Below are positions 48,477 through 60,544 of a DNA stretch of 64,000 bases, in pieces (positions within the stretch are counted from its first letter, which is position 1; each line of letters begins with the position of its first letter). Position numbers and translations under genes: made by a program. The DNA comes from Ascoidea rubescens DSM 1968. Taxonomy: Eukaryota; Ascomycota; Saccharomycetes; Ascoideales; Ascoideaceae. A model generated the notes under the pieces. The model had not been told where the DNA came from and made no database searches. It was given only the letters and a program-made list of their open reading frames with translations. The stretch lies in the NCBI RefSeq assembly GCF_001661345.1, contig NW_017962913.1:1059428-1123427 (forward strand), given 5' to 3'.

Positions 48477-48509
48477 AAGTCTTTTGAAAGTCTTTTGAAA
48501 GTCTTTTGA
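48477..48509. repeat. 11-bp tandem repeat AAGTCTTTTGA x3
   Basis: Three perfect adjacent copies (48477, 48488, 48499) with a diverged fourth, in the gap between PCD1 and the permease gene. Confidence 0.85.
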
Positions 48510-48812
48510 AAATCCTTTTGTGCTCCAGCAGTAGCTGTTTCGCCTAAAAGTGCCACCAAAGGGGAAAGCAGTTGCCTTAGAGGATAGTGAGAATAGTGAG
48601 ACTGTGAGGGTTCAAGAGCTGGACTCAAACAGACTAGGGATCACTCAACCCTATGAAACCCTGAAGAGATCCTTCACCATCTCCACCATCTCCTCCACCT
48701 TCACCTCCACCATCTCCATCAGTTCTAACCTCTCCAAAGCCTTCGCATCTTTATCTGCCTCTGTTTCCTCACTCTGCTCTTCGTGCTGCCGGAACTATCT
48801 CCGGTTGACTTC

Positions 48813-48840
48813 GGCTTTCCACCGGCTTTCCACCGGCTTT
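48813..48840. repeat. 11-bp tandem repeat GGCTTTCCACC x2.5
   Basis: Two perfect copies plus GGCTTT. Same period as the AAGTCTTTTGA array 330 bp to the left but a different sequence. Confidence 0.8.
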
Positions 48841-49759
48841 TAATGGATGTTTTATGCCCACAAATTCTTGTATGCTGAATATTCTCTCTAAAAATTCTCC
48901 TTGACACAAGTTGTTTGTTGCTTTTACCTAGATTTGGTTTGATTTTGATTAGCTTAGCCTGCTTAATAATCTTATTTTTTCTTGTGCTAAGGGTTCTTTC
49001 CCCCATGAATGGTCTAAAGAAGCCTGGGATTCTAACAGGAATTTCCATAGTTTTAAAATTTGCTTGATTCAAATCCACAGTTTCACAGTTTTCAGGCTTA
49101 TTCTATCTATTAAATGGTTAAATCAAAATCTTGAAGATACCAAATGTCTTAAAATATGCCTGTTTTTCTTAAGACGTCTTATTTTGTCATATTCTTCTAT
49201 GTGTTAATTTGGCTATCACCAAACTCTATTAATGCTTAATTTTACAAACAATACTTTGCTCAATTTTTGCATACATTAATGTGATTTATGCTAATGCTTT
49301 AGTATCTTATGTTATTTACCTATCTCTAATCATATTTTTCTTTTGGTTGGTTATTCACTTGGCTCGCCAATAATATAACGTTTTTGCAGAAAAAAATAAT
49401 AATAAAAAAAATACAACGACAACGGCCAACAATCTTTTGATTATTACTTTTGTTTCATTTTCATCAAATTTTCAATTTTTGAGCTTTTTAATAAATAATC
49501 AGTTGGGTTGTTTTTTTTCCCCTTGATCAATTCCCTAGCTCTTTTTTTTATTTTTTTCTTTTCATTAAGATATTCTTTAAAGAAAGAAATAATTTTATTA
49601 TCGCTCAAATGATATAAAACAAATGCATTTTCTCTGCCTTTTCAATTATTCCTCTTACTTTTTTTTCTCTTCTTTATCATTTTCCCTCATTATCTCTGGT
49701 TTTCTAATCTTCACAATAAAAAGAAAAAGAAAACCCTTAATTTTCATTAAATTTCAAAG

Positions 49760-51403
49760 ATGGTGTTGGACTTCATCAAAAACAAATTCAAAAAAGACCA
49801 AGCTGTTCAGCAAGTCAGTTCCATCAACGGAAACGACCAATTGGAAAAAAAAAAATCAAATTTCATCGATGATTCAAGAGCTTTTATTGACTTATCTGTC
49901 GACCTAACCGCTGAAGAAATTGCAAGACGTCAACACTGGTGGTTCAAAACTAAAATCTTCTTGTGGGATTCTGCTGATAAACATCCTTCTGAAAGATTGT
50001 TTTTATTCAAATTGGATTTCTTTCTATTAAGTTCGGCCATGTTGGGTTATTTCATTAAAAATTTAAACCAAAACAACATTGCAACTGCTTACGTTAATGG
50101 TATGAATGAATACTACAACATGAACAACAACCAATATAATGTCATGCTATCGCTTTGGACTGCTGGTTATATTATTGGTCAAATTCCTTCAAATCTAATT
50201 TTGCATAGAATCTCGGCTAGATATTACTTGGGTGGTTTAGAATTCATTTGGGCTCTTATTACTATCGTCCAAGCTACTTGTAAAAACCTACCACAGATGT
50301 ATGCTGCTCGTTTTTTCCTAGGTCTCACTGAAGCTGGTTTCTTCCCAGGTATGGAATATCTTATCGGTTCATGGTATTCACCATCAGAATTAAGTAAAAG
50401 ATCTTCATTGTTTGCACTTTCCGGTGTTGCTGCTTCAATGGTCTCGGGTCCTTTACAACAAGCTGTTTTAACTGGTGTCGCTAAAAAATACAAGAAATAC
50501 GAAGCTTTTCAATGGTTATTCATTGTGGATGCCATTATTTCTTTTCCCATTGCTTTCTACACAATGATGGTTGATCCAAATACCCCATCTACTACAACTG
50601 CCATGTATTTCTCTGAAAAGGATAAATTAATCGCCAAAGAAAGAAGAAGAAGAATTGGAGCCCAATTAAACACTAGACAAAAGTATACCTGGAAAAAAAT
50701 AAAATCCTTTTTCAATACCTGGCATATCTGGGTTTTTCCAGTCTTATTCTTGTTTTATAACAACAGTTGTGCTGCAATCGGTCAACCAACATTTACTACC
50801 TGGATGAAATACGATTTGGGATTACCCCCATCAAAATATAATATCTATCCTACTGCCTTATACGGTACTGGTATGGGTTTCACCATTTGTATTGCTTATG
50901 TGTCTGATTATTTCAAGAATAGACTCAATGTTTTCTTTATAGAAGCATTTTTTGTATCCTTATTGGTTGGTTGCGCTTTATTGGCTCATTGGGATATTCC
51001 AATTGGATTGCACTGGTTCTGTTATTTCTTGGTTGGTGTTCCTACTTCATGGGGTCAACCTCAAATCTTCTCATGGGTTAATAGATTGTTGAGATATGAT
51101 GATATGAAAAGAAATTTTGTTGTTGTTTGCACAAATACATTGGCTTACCTTACCAATTCATGGGTCCCACAAATCGTTTGGAATACAAAATACAAACCAC
51201 AGTACTTTGCTGGTTTCACTTACACGTCAGTTCTTTGTTCTCTAGGTATTATTACTACTCTCATTGCTGCTTACTTTACCCACAGAGACGAAAAACTTGG
51301 TATCTACTACGACGATTTGGTTCCTGATGAAACTACTCCTTCTGTCGAAGAAGTTGATACAAAGGATAACTCTTTAAATAAGTCTAAAGAAAATATTGCT
51401 TGA
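49760..51403 (+). CDS. MFS permease, anion:cation symporter (DAL5/VHT1/FEN2-like) family
   Basis: A 547-residue major facilitator with about 12 hydrophobic spans and cytosolic ends. Features of the fungal ACS family (allantoate, biotin, pantothenate, nicotinate transporters): [35 protein letters not shown] in TM1-loop, with [15 protein letters not shown] in TM2, [20 protein letters not shown] in TM4 and [19 protein letters not shown] after it. The second half has [22 protein letters not shown] and [15 protein letters not shown]. The substrate cannot be read from this. The tail is acidic. Start ATG 49760 follows a long AT-rich, pyrimidine-rich leader, and the gene uses a limited codon set (many ATT, GGT, TTG, AGA), hinting at good expression. 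Confidence 0.85.
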   Translation: MVLDFIKNKFKKDQAVQQVSSINGNDQLEKKKSNFIDDSRAFIDLSVDLTAEEIARRQHWWFKTKIFLWDSADKHPSERLFLFKLDFFLLSSAMLGYFIKNLNQNNIATAYVNGMNEYYNMNNNQYNVMLSLWTAGYIIGQIPSNLILHRISARYYLGGLEFIWALITIVQATCKNLPQMYAARFFLGLTEAGFFPGMEYLIGSWYSPSELSKRSSLFALSGVAASMVSGPLQQAVLTGVAKKYKKYEAFQWLFIVDAIISFPIAFYTMMVDPNTPSTTTAMYFSEKDKLIAKERRRRIGAQLNTRQKYTWKKIKSFFNTWHIWVFPVLFLFYNNSCAAIGQPTFTTWMKYDLGLPPSKYNIYPTALYGTGMGFTICIAYVSDYFKNRLNVFFIEAFFVSLLVGCALLAHWDIPIGLHWFCYFLVGVPTSWGQPQIFSWVNRLLRYDDMKRNFVVVCTNTLAYLTNSWVPQIVWNTKYKPQYFAGFTYTSVLCSLGIITTLIAAYFTHRDEKLGIYYDDLVPDETTPSVEEVDTKDNSLNKSKENIA

Positions 51404-52042
51404 TTTTTTGTTCTTTTTGTGTTTTTCTTACTTATTTATTTTAGAATCAATTCCAAAAATATCGATAAAGATATTCAGTTACTTGACATGATTTTCCCTA
51501 AGGCTCCTTTACTTTCACAGAGATTTTGCTTGATTTCTCTTTTTTCTCTTTTTTCTCTGTTTCTCTCGTATTTCTTTATATTTACTGATTTGTTCTCTGC
51601 AAAATTGTGCTAGATGTGATTTTGTTTCCGTAACCTTTGTGCTGCAATAATAAAAGTATTGTTTTAGATTGCCATAAACTACTGGCCTAGATTACTAATG
51701 CCAGAGCTAGAAAGTACTCAGAGAATCGAATAACCGAATAACTTCCAGCTGTGTAAAATTGGCTAATTTGGCTGAAAAAAGCGATATGAGAACATCCCGA
51801 ACACGAGTGAACATGCGGCTGCCGACGCGCATCGTAATTACGTCACCGACTTCGAGCCGGACGTCGCCGAACACAAACAACCTCTGTTTGGATTTTGCTC
51901 TGTTTGGCTTTAGATCATCTCTTGATATGATCTCTTGATAAGTTGTGTTTGCTAACACTCTACTCTCTCCAGCTGGCGTCTACGATACAACTGCTGCCTG
52001 CCTCCACTCTACAACAGGCTGCTATACTTCATCTTGGCTTAT
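51404..52042. promoter_or_regulatory. Intergenic permease-CSC1
   Basis: Permease 3' flank (pyrimidine-rich, with three TTTTTTCTC-like units around 51540), then a GC-richer CSC1 promoter (51770-51900). ATTACGTCA (about 51837-51845) is a CRE/ATF-type bZIP site (reverse complement TGACGTAAT). An 83-codon minus-strand frame here starts with GTG and is rejected. Confidence 0.45.
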
Positions 52043-55021
52043 ATGGACGACGACGACCCTTTTATTCCTGGGCTAGATCCCAGAAAGAGACCCCAAACTG
52101 TTTTCAAAACACAGCTCATTCTTTCTATCTTTCTTGGGCTAACAACTTTCCTCATTTTCTGCAATTTAAGATCAAGATGGCCTCAATTGTATGCTGTTCG
52201 AACTCTAAGGAGAAACGATATCAAACCCTTGCCTAAAAACCTCTTTGGCTGGATCAAAATATTGTACCAGATACAAGATGAAGATATCCTCGCTTATGCT
52301 GGTTTGGATGCCTTTGTCTTTTTGGGCTTCTTCAAAATGGCAATTAAGATTTTTACTACTTTCTCTGTGCTAGCTATTTGTATTATAAGTCCTATCAGAC
52401 TCTACTACACCGGCAACTATGATCGTGATGACATTACTTGGTCAACCACTGGCGATGGTGATGATAACCAACCTCACAAACCTGAGGATCCAGACGACCC
52501 AGACGACCCAGATGATCCAAATAATTTTTCTCCCTATCTCTGGATGTATGCAGTCTTCAGTTATATCTTCACTATACTAGTTTATTATTTTTTATTTGAT
52601 CAAACCAAAAAAGTCGTAACAATTCGTCAGAAATATCTTGGTTCTCAAAATTCAATCACCGATAAAACCATTCTAATTAATGGCATACCAAAGAATTTAG
52701 TCAACAATAAAAACTTGTTGAAAAATCATATTGAAAAACTTGGTATTGGCAAAGTCAATAACATCTCAATAGTCTACAATTGGAATGAATTGAAAAGACT
52801 ATTTGATGAAAGAAACCAACTCATAAGAACTCTAGAAGTATACTACTCAAAATACTTGGGCTTGAATATATCAGTTTACAAATATAAAAACCCTTCTGTC
52901 ACTCCCAAATTTTATCCAGATGTTATTTCCAAATTGCAATTACACTCAGCGTCTCAAATTAGTATCAATGAAACCAACGATAGCGACCACGATAATGATC
53001 ATGATCATGCTATTAATAACAATAATTCCAACAGCATTGCTAATGGTGATATCAACAATAAAAGAAAAAAAAATCCAATCAAAATTAAAAATAAAACTAA
53101 AACTAATGATTTGGAAAATCAATTTTTGTCACCTTCACAACATCCAAACAATTTTCAAGAATTAAATAGCTCTTCAAGCTCAATTATTTATTTTAATTCA
53201 ACCCATAATAAAAATAATATCCCAAACACTACTAATATTACTAGTCTCGGCAATGATAGCGACGCCCTAATAATCCAAACAGATGATGACAATAATCATA
53301 AAAAAATAAATGATGTAAACAATTTAAGAAAAAGAAATATGAAAAGACCAACTATAAGACTTGGTTTTCTAGGCTTGTTTGGAAAAAAAGTTGATGCCAT
53401 TAATTATTATGCCATTCAATTGAAAAAAATTGATAGCGAAATTATCAAAATGAGAACTAATTTAGATGATTTTAAACCCACAAATTCAGCATTTATAACA
53501 ATGGACACTGTAGCATCAGCCCAAATGGCTGCTCAAGCAGTTTTAGATCCAAAAGTTGGTCAATTGATTGCAAAATTAGCTCCTTCTCCAAATGATATCA
53601 TCTGGGAAAACTTTTCAAAAACTTATTTACGAAGAATTATTCAAGACTATTCTATTACTTTTATTATGGTAATAACCTCTTTCACTTTGGTTTTCCCTGT
53701 CTCTTCAATCGCTGCTTTATTAAATTTGAAAACAATTACAAAATTTTGGCCACTTTTAGGACATTTGATTGAAAAATCAAAATGGGCAACCACCATCGTT
53801 ACTGGTATCTTACCTCCAGCATTATTTACTTTATTAAATGTCTTGGTTCCTTATTTCTATTTATACCTATCTACAAAACAAGGTTTTATATCAAACACAA
53901 AAATTGAGCTCTCCTCAGTTTCAAAAAACTTTTACTATATTTTTTTTAATTTGTTTTTTGTTTTCACCTTTGCGGGTGTTGCAAGTAACTACTGGTCCTT
54001 ACTAAGTGATACAACAAAAATTGCTTATTTATTAGCTAATTCTGTCAAATCATTATCTCTATTTTATGTCGATTTAATTTTATTGCAAGGTATTGGTATG
54101 TTTCCTTTTAAATTATTACAAATTGGTGATGTATTTTTAATGTCAATTTCAAAACTTTTTTATTGCAAAACTCCAAGAGATTATAGGTCCATTTATTACA
54201 TACCATCGGTTTTTGATTTTGGCTTAATATTACCCCAACCCATTTTAATTTTTATTATAATTGTCATCTATTCCATTTTCTCTACAAAAATTGTTACAGC
54301 TGGTTTAGCCTATTTTATTTTGGGCTTTTATGTTTATAAATATCAATTAATGTATTCCATGGTTCACCCACAACACTCGACTGGTCAAGCTTGGTCGATG
54401 ATTTTCAGAAGGATTTGCATTGGTTTAGTTATTTTTGAGCTAACAATGGCTGGTACATTGGCCTTAGAAAATGCCTATATTTTGGCAGCATTGCAAATCC
54501 CATTAATTGCATCAACATTAATGGCATATTATCGATTTGAAAAGGATTATTTTCCTCTATCAAACTATATTGCTTTAAGAGCTATTAAATCTAGACCTGA
54601 TAACAATAATTTTGATGGAGTCGATGAAAATAATAATAATTATTCAAGTGCGACATCAACTCCTGTGAACACAATTTCCAGCCGTTATTATGATAATCCA
54701 AACATTCACCATACAGACTCTGAACAATCATTAAGTACTTCGGATTTAACGAATTTTGTTCAAAATTCATTGCATAAAAAGAAGAGTACTCTTGATGAAG
54801 AAAGAGATGAATTTCAACAATACAATTATCCTTATTTAACGGACAAGTTAGAAGGTCCGTGGATTGGATTTGATAAGGATTTGATCTATGTTGTTGATTA
54901 CAAGGACAGTGAATTCGATAATAATGATATCAATGTATTAGATAATGTAGATCATATCGACGATCATTATATGGGAGAAACAATATTGAAGGTTAAACAT
55001 CAAGTGGCAGAATGGAATTAG
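52043..55021 (+). CDS. CSC1: Csc1/OSCA-family calcium-permeable channel
   Basis: A 992-residue member of the OSCA/TMEM63/DUF221 family of hyperosmotic or stretch-gated cation channels; S. cerevisiae members are Csc1, Phm7, Rsn1 and Spo75. TM0 lies at about 20-45, then WPQLYAVRTLRR, then ILAYAGLDAFVFLGFFKMAIKI (the conserved LDA..FLRF-like segment). DKTILINGIPKNL opens the cytosolic RRM-like domain, enlarged by an Asn-rich insert (about 305-430). SAFITMDTVASAQMAAQAV closes it. DIIWENFSKTYLRR leads to the pore helices (about 535-860). Short DDP repeats lie at about 150-158. ATG 52043 (MDDDDPFIPGLDP) is used; the frame reaches a TTG nine bases upstream. Family certain; the choice of CSC1 over paralogs is from the N-terminal layout and is less sure. 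Confidence 0.82.
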   Translation: MDDDDPFIPGLDPRKRPQTVFKTQLILSIFLGLTTFLIFCNLRSRWPQLYAVRTLRRNDIKPLPKNLFGWIKILYQIQDEDILAYAGLDAFVFLGFFKMAIKIFTTFSVLAICIISPIRLYYTGNYDRDDITWSTTGDGDDNQPHKPEDPDDPDDPDDPNNFSPYLWMYAVFSYIFTILVYYFLFDQTKKVVTIRQKYLGSQNSITDKTILINGIPKNLVNNKNLLKNHIEKLGIGKVNNISIVYNWNELKRLFDERNQLIRTLEVYYSKYLGLNISVYKYKNPSVTPKFYPDVISKLQLHSASQISINETNDSDHDNDHDHAINNNNSNSIANGDINNKRKKNPIKIKNKTKTNDLENQFLSPSQHPNNFQELNSSSSSIIYFNSTHNKNNIPNTTNITSLGNDSDALIIQTDDDNNHKKINDVNNLRKRNMKRPTIRLGFLGLFGKKVDAINYYAIQLKKIDSEIIKMRTNLDDFKPTNSAFITMDTVASAQMAAQAVLDPKVGQLIAKLAPSPNDIIWENFSKTYLRRIIQDYSITFIMVITSFTLVFPVSSIAALLNLKTITKFWPLLGHLIEKSKWATTIVTGILPPALFTLLNVLVPYFYLYLSTKQGFISNTKIELSSVSKNFYYIFFNLFFVFTFAGVASNYWSLLSDTTKIAYLLANSVKSLSLFYVDLILLQGIGMFPFKLLQIGDVFLMSISKLFYCKTPRDYRSIYYIPSVFDFGLILPQPILIFIIIVIYSIFSTKIVTAGLAYFILGFYVYKYQLMYSMVHPQHSTGQAWSMIFRRICIGLVIFELTMAGTLALENAYILAALQIPLIASTLMAYYRFEKDYFPLSNYIALRAIKSRPDNNNFDGVDENNNNYSSATSTPVNTISSRYYDNPNIHHTDSEQSLSTSDLTNFVQNSLHKKKSTLDEERDEFQQYNYPYLTDKLEGPWIGFDKDLIYVVDYKDSEFDNNDINVLDNVDHIDDHYMGETILKVKHQVAEWN

Positions 55022-55316
55022 GTAATTGGTTTTTTATATTATAATTTTTTTAACTTTAACTTTTTTAACTTTTAATTTATATTTTTTTTTGTCTAAGTTT
55101 TTCTTAATTTATCTAAAAAAAACACTTTTTTAAGTGATTACTTACAATTATTTTTAATTTGTTTTAAACATTCGCTAATGTATTCTTTAAAAATATGTTT
55201 AATATTTATTTTTTTTCAAGATTTTTGTATTAAAACCTATAAATACTACTATAAAACTAAAAAATAATTATTTGATATTTTCTCGACTTAAGGAAAACAG
55301 CAATTGGTTGTGGCTC

Positions 55317-56399
55317 TTATGAAGTGGAATGTTTTTTTTTATAATCTAAAATTTGATTAACGCTATCAACAATAGTTTTCTTTAGAGGAATTAATTTTAC
55401 ACCAGATAATTCCAAAGTTTTGCTAGAATCATAATATACATTATTTTTGTCGAGTTTATCAATATTTGATGGAATACCCTTTGCAATTTTTCCATTTAAA
55501 GCTGGAAAGTTTTCATTGATTAAATTTAATAATTTTTGATCACTAAATTTTGATTCAGCGATAAACTCTCTTTTACCTTCTAACTTGGAGTTTTCCAATG
55601 GCAAAACGTGGAATAAAGCAACATCTCTAACATCAACGGCAAGTAGAAATCTTTTGCTAAATTGTTCTGGATCTGTTTCATCATCCTTTGGAGTCGTTTT
55701 CAACAATTTGTTGATAACTTCAGCAGAAGTATTTAGAGTTTCATTTTTTAATGAATCCTCAAATAATTGGGGACCAAAGATAAAGGGAGGATTAACTGAG
55801 GTCAATTGAAAGTTTGGTTTCTTTTCCTTGACGAAATCCCACGAAGCCTTTTCAGCAACCTTTTTTGAGATAACATAAGCTGAATTTTCATTATTATTTG
55901 AAGGATCATCCCAATTTAATGGATTCCAGGTTTCTTCAGTGTGGACAAAAGATTTGTCACCAAGCTTGTCACCGTTTAAGATTGCAGCAAAAGAAGAAGT
56001 TACAACAACATTAGTGACTTGTGGAGCGTATTCCACAATACTGTTCAATACATTCAAGGCACCATCACGAGCAGGATTCAAGTAAACTTCTTCCAATGGT
56101 TTATTAAAACCAAAAGAAAAGTTAGCAGCTGTGTGAATTACATATTTGATGGATTTGTCAGCCTTGAAAACTTGATCAAATTCTTCTTTGTGAGTAATGT
56201 CCTTAACAATTACATATGATAGTCTGCCCTTTATTGAGTCAGAGTATTTCTTGTTGAAACCAGCTAAAACTGGATCAGCTTTTTCTTTGGATCTAAAAGT
56301 GGCAACAACAGTGTAACCTTTTGATAATAATGTGTCAATAACATGTAAAGCAACAAAACCGGAACCACCGGTAACTAAGACAGATGATTTTGAAGACAT
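55317..56399 (-). CDS. GRE2: Gre2-like NADPH-dependent carbonyl reductase
   Basis: A 360-residue extended short-chain dehydrogenase/reductase. S. cerevisiae Gre2 (342 residues) reduces methylglyoxal and isovaleraldehyde with NADPH. Rossmann motif VLVTGGSGFVALHVIDTLL (residues 7-25) has the family TGxxGxxA pattern; FRSKEKAD supplies the NADPH-binding Arg. VIHTAANFSF, VVTSSFAAI (catalytic Ser) and YVISKKVAEK (Tyr-x-x-x-Lys) are all present. SVNPPFIFGPQLF and VDVRDVALFHVL are typical of the group. Many fungi carry several paralogs, so the symbol denotes the family member rather than proven one-to-one orthology. Convergent with CSC1. Upstream region contains a CACGTG. Confidence 0.87.
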   Translation of the reverse strand: MSSKSSVLVTGGSGFVALHVIDTLLSKGYTVVATFRSKEKADPVLAGFNKKYSDSIKGRLSYVIVKDITHKEEFDQVFKADKSIKYVIHTAANFSFGFNKPLEEVYLNPARDGALNVLNSIVEYAPQVTNVVVTSSFAAILNGDKLGDKSFVHTEETWNPLNWDDPSNNNENSAYVISKKVAEKASWDFVKEKKPNFQLTSVNPPFIFGPQLFEDSLKNETLNTSAEVINKLLKTTPKDDETDPEQFSKRFLLAVDVRDVALFHVLPLENSKLEGKREFIAESKFSDQKLLNLINENFPALNGKIAKGIPSNIDKLDKNNVYYDSSKTLELSGVKLIPLKKTIVDSVNQILDYKKKHSTS

Positions 56400-57283
56400 G
56401 TTAAATCAGAATAGAAGAGATTTATTGGAATGAATTGAGGATAAAGTCGAAGATTTAGAAGATACTGCCGAAAAAACCAGAGAATAAGGAGCAACAAGAA
56501 CTAAAACACAGGATCAAGGAAGCCTTATATACAAACTGGAGAAAGTTAATTGAACAAAGCTCAGAGCAACAATCCCATATCTGTGTATTAGAAAATTAAA
56601 CGTGAACAACGAATATTAACAGCATTTTGGAAAGTTGCTGTTTCGATATCAAACCTAACCCCAATTGGATATTTCGTCTTTTCCACATCAGAAGCACAAA
56701 TAAAGTTTCTGGCATAGGCACAATCATGCACAATTAACGGATATATGCAATTTCTGCGTTATGATCACGTGCATATAATTACACATGCACCAATATCGCT
56801 TACATCCCAAAGTAGTAATTTCCAAAACAGCTGTAGCCGACAGAGCTCACATGTCCAAATCGGGAATTTGCCGAGATACAAAAACACAAAACGGTAAAAG
56901 CAATCTTTGCAACTAAAGAAATTTATATTAATGTATTAAAAGACAATAAAGAAAATAATAATATACTCAAAGAAAACATAATTTTAAATAGTACAATAAA
57001 TCAAATTAAAAAAATCTCAAAAAAGTAGACAAGGAGGTAGACAAGAAGGTAGACGAGAAAGTGAAATTGCTTAATATAAAATAAGTTGATTGTTCTAATG
57101 TAATAAGAGGTAAAAGAATTGAACAAACAAAAAATAATTTAATTGAAATCAAAAAAAAATAATAAAAATAAAAAAAACATTACATTCCATCCTAAGTATA
57201 GCTGATATTATAAAAAAACATCTCTATCAAAATTCAAAAATTAATCTCAGCAAGCTAACAAAAAGATCCCATTAGATTCAAAC
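56400..57283. promoter_or_regulatory. GRE2 promoter and UME6 3' flank
   Basis: Left part is the GRE2 promoter. It contains TCACGTG (CACGTG 56766-56771) overlapping an inverted repeat GTGCAT-N10-ATGCAC (about 56770-56791). Another ATGCAC lies at about 56725. The right part (56930-57280) is AT-rich 3' flank of UME6 with AAGTAGACAAGGAGG-like repeats near 57027. Confidence 0.5.
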
Positions 57284-60200
57284 TCAATTGCTCTTTTCAA
57301 GTTTCGAGCCGTTTTCTTTTGTGTTTAGAGTTTGAGCATTATTTTTTTCTTCTGAAGCTGTATGACTGTTTTCACTTGCTGTGGGACTGGTGTTGCAAAT
57401 ATTGTCATTATCGCTCGAACTGCCCAGACTGATATCAATAATACTTTCTCTTCTCTCATTTTGGCTTGAGGACAAAATATTATTGTTATTATTACTGCCC
57501 TTGGTATTTAAGATATGTGATTGGGATAATGGCTGCGATAATAGCTGGGATTGTGATTGATTATTATTTGCCATAGGGCTTGCTTTTGAGCTTTCAATTC
57601 CAGTGTTACTTTTCTTTGATTTGTACCTAGACTTCCACATTAACGATATCTCGCGTAGTTTTTTCTTCTTTTCTTCCTCATCTGCCATATAAATCGGCTT
57701 AGGATCGTAATATTGATCGCATTTAATATTGATTTTGGAGCAATTTTTACAAACTGGTCGGGTCTCATCGCATTTTTTATGTCTAATTCTGCAAGTCCAA
57801 CAGCCAGTCTTTGATCTTGGTGAAGTTGCTATTCTCTTTCTAGTGAGTGATGGCTTCAAGAAAAATCCTGGTGTTCCACTTCCATCATGAATTGGAGAAG
57901 CTGCTAAGGAACTTGATGATGATAGTGAAACTATTTGCCCAATTGGCGAAGTTAATGTTAAATTACTCATAGCTTTTGTTGGTGACGATGGGGGAGTTTG
58001 GTATGGTAATGAAATGTTCCCCAAATCATTATTATACTTCAAGTTAGAAAGAAATTGTGAGCTAAGATTATGTTTAACTGGCGATGTCGATCTTGTTCTT
58101 TGATGAAATGGTCTTCTCATTGGAGACTTTGATCTACTTCTTGATCTGTTTCTATTTTGAAGTGGTGAATGTAAACCAGGGCTTAAACACTCATTTGTGC
58201 CATTCAAAACACTCGTTTCGTCAATAAAAGTTAATTTTTCATTAAGACTTGGAATTTTTTTGTAACTTGATCCATATTTAGATATTTTTGAACCACTATC
58301 TAATATTGCTGGTGGACTTAATTTTGGAATTGAAGAAAGTTCTTTTAAATGTCTAATTGGTTTCATTTTTGGCAATTCAAAGTGATCATTATCCTCATCA
58401 TCATTAACCCCCCTAATGTTGTTTTGTTTTCTAATATTATCAGGATCATTGCCATTTTTATAATTATTAATCTCAACATTCGACTTTAAAGTTAAAGGTG
58501 ATGGTAATAAGGGCGATGATGTATTACCTAGTATGTTATTCTGATTAGTGAAACTTTCCATAGATGAAAAATTAGGTTTTTCACAATCCATCATCAGAGT
58601 ATTCATGATAATTGTGGTATCGCCATCATCGATAAAAGAATCATCATTATTATTATAGTTTGATTGGTTTAATTGCTTAATATTAGGGTGTGGAAGTGAA
58701 GTATTTTGAGAGAAATTTGCTATATTTAAATCCATTTTTTTATGTTTAGGAGTATTGAGATGATAATTCAAATTATCTTTATTGAGATCTGAATTGAATT
58801 TATCAGATTTAATATTATCATGTGGAGAGCTTTGAATGATTTTTTTTTTCTCGTTTGAAAATGGAGAGCTTTGATTATTATCTGGTAAATCAAAATCGAT
58901 TATGGACTCATTGAAAAATTGGTTGATGTTGTTATTTAAATTATTGTCGCAGTCATTAGATTCACAAGAATTGGGAGTGTTGTTAGCGCTGCTAAAATCA
59001 ATACAATCATCAAATGACAAATATTGATCAATATCTTGAGAAGAATTGCTCGAATTTTTATTTTCCAAGAAATTTAAGTCGTCAATATCTTTTTGATTTA
59101 ACTGATTTAATTGGGTTTCAGTTAATTGATCGAATTGTTTTTCGATTTCCAATATTTGTTCATCAGTGATTGGATCAAGAGTATTGGTGAAGTTTAGATT
59201 ATCTGAATTTGTATTTATGTTTATGCTCTGATCAGATAGCATTGAGTTTTGAGTTTTTGATTCATAAAAGGGATAGTTTAAAGATTCGAAACTATTGAGG
59301 TTATTAAAGGAAACATGATTTAGGGTTGGGCTTTCTTGAGAAGAAAAATCGCTTATATTAGTCTGAATAGCAGGACTCATAATAGCAGAGACATTGCTAA
59401 CTTGTCTTGAATGAGTATTATAATTTATGATTGGGGAAGTAAGTGTTTCTGGTAGAATATCGTTTGGTAGTTGGTTGGCTAGAGTCGGAAACATTGAGGA
59501 AGGATTGATATTGGGGGTAGAATGAACCGAGAAAGAGGAGCTATTATTTGGTGTGTTGTGGGCATTTAGTAGGTTTTTCTGTTGGTTATTAGAATGAGAT
59601 TGGGCTTGGACTTGGACTTGAACTTGAGCTTGGGCTTGGACTTGTGCATTTTGTTGTTGCTGTAAAAGATATAATTGTTGCAATTGTTGTTGATATAGAA
59701 GGCTATTTATCAAGGGGTTGTTGTTGGTATTGGCGGTATTTGTTGTGGTTGTGTGATTTGGGGTTGTAGTGTTATTATTATTATTGTTATTGTTATTAGA
59801 TTGGGAAGAGTTTGAAGTAGTATATAGATTTTTGAGTTGTTTTAGTTGTTTGTTTTGTTGCAATTGCTGGTAAGTTTGTTGTATGAGTAAGAGTTCTTTT
59901 GCCTTCATTTGAAGAAGCATGTTAAATTCAAAGTCATTTGAGGGCAAAGAGTTTGCAATGTAGTTTGCAGTGGCATTGATGTTGTTATTTGGATTGTTGG
60001 TATTTGAATTGTTGTTGTTGTTGTTGTCTTTGTTGGGAGAGTTGTTGATTGAGTTGGATGAAGTATTGGCTAAATCTAAAGGAGATTGTTGAGACAGAGA
60101 CTGTGAATGGGACAATGAGTTTGAGATTTGATCATTTTGATTTGGGTTGATTGAGTTGATTGAGTTGATTTGGTTTAAGTGGTTAAATTGGTTGATTTGT

Positions 60201-60456
60201 TGATTGATTTGGTTTAGATCGCTGATTTGTTGAATTGAATTTAAAGAGTTTATTGGATTTAAGGGGTTGTTTATGATTTTATTGTTGTTGAATAGATTGT
60301 TTGGTTGAATGTCGGATAAGTTTAAGTTTAAAGAAGTATTTGGAGAAGTAAAGTTGTTGATATTTGATAGATCGAAATTATTAAGAAGAGTTGAAAAATC
60401 TGAGATATTGTTGTTGTTGTTGTTGTTGTTATTATTATTATTATTATTATTATTAA

Positions 60457-60544
<88 letters not shown>

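Larger units (their letters stand above)
47755..49759. other. Two-kilobase gap between PCD1 and the permease gene
   Basis: No recognisable gene. The left half (47755-48850) is less AT-rich and holds several overlapping open frames on both strands. One with a proper ATG is listed as a weak candidate (48050). It also contains short tandem repeats (48477-48509; 48813-48840) and CACCATCTC-like repeats (about 48677-48720). A second weak frame (minus, ATG 49048 to 48725) would give a very basic 107-residue protein. The right half (48900-49759) is AT-rich promoter of the permease. Confidence 0.45.

Noticed and set aside
51707-51958. 83-codon minus frame upstream of CSC1
   Set aside because: Starts at GTG, lies in the CSC1 promoter, no family match.
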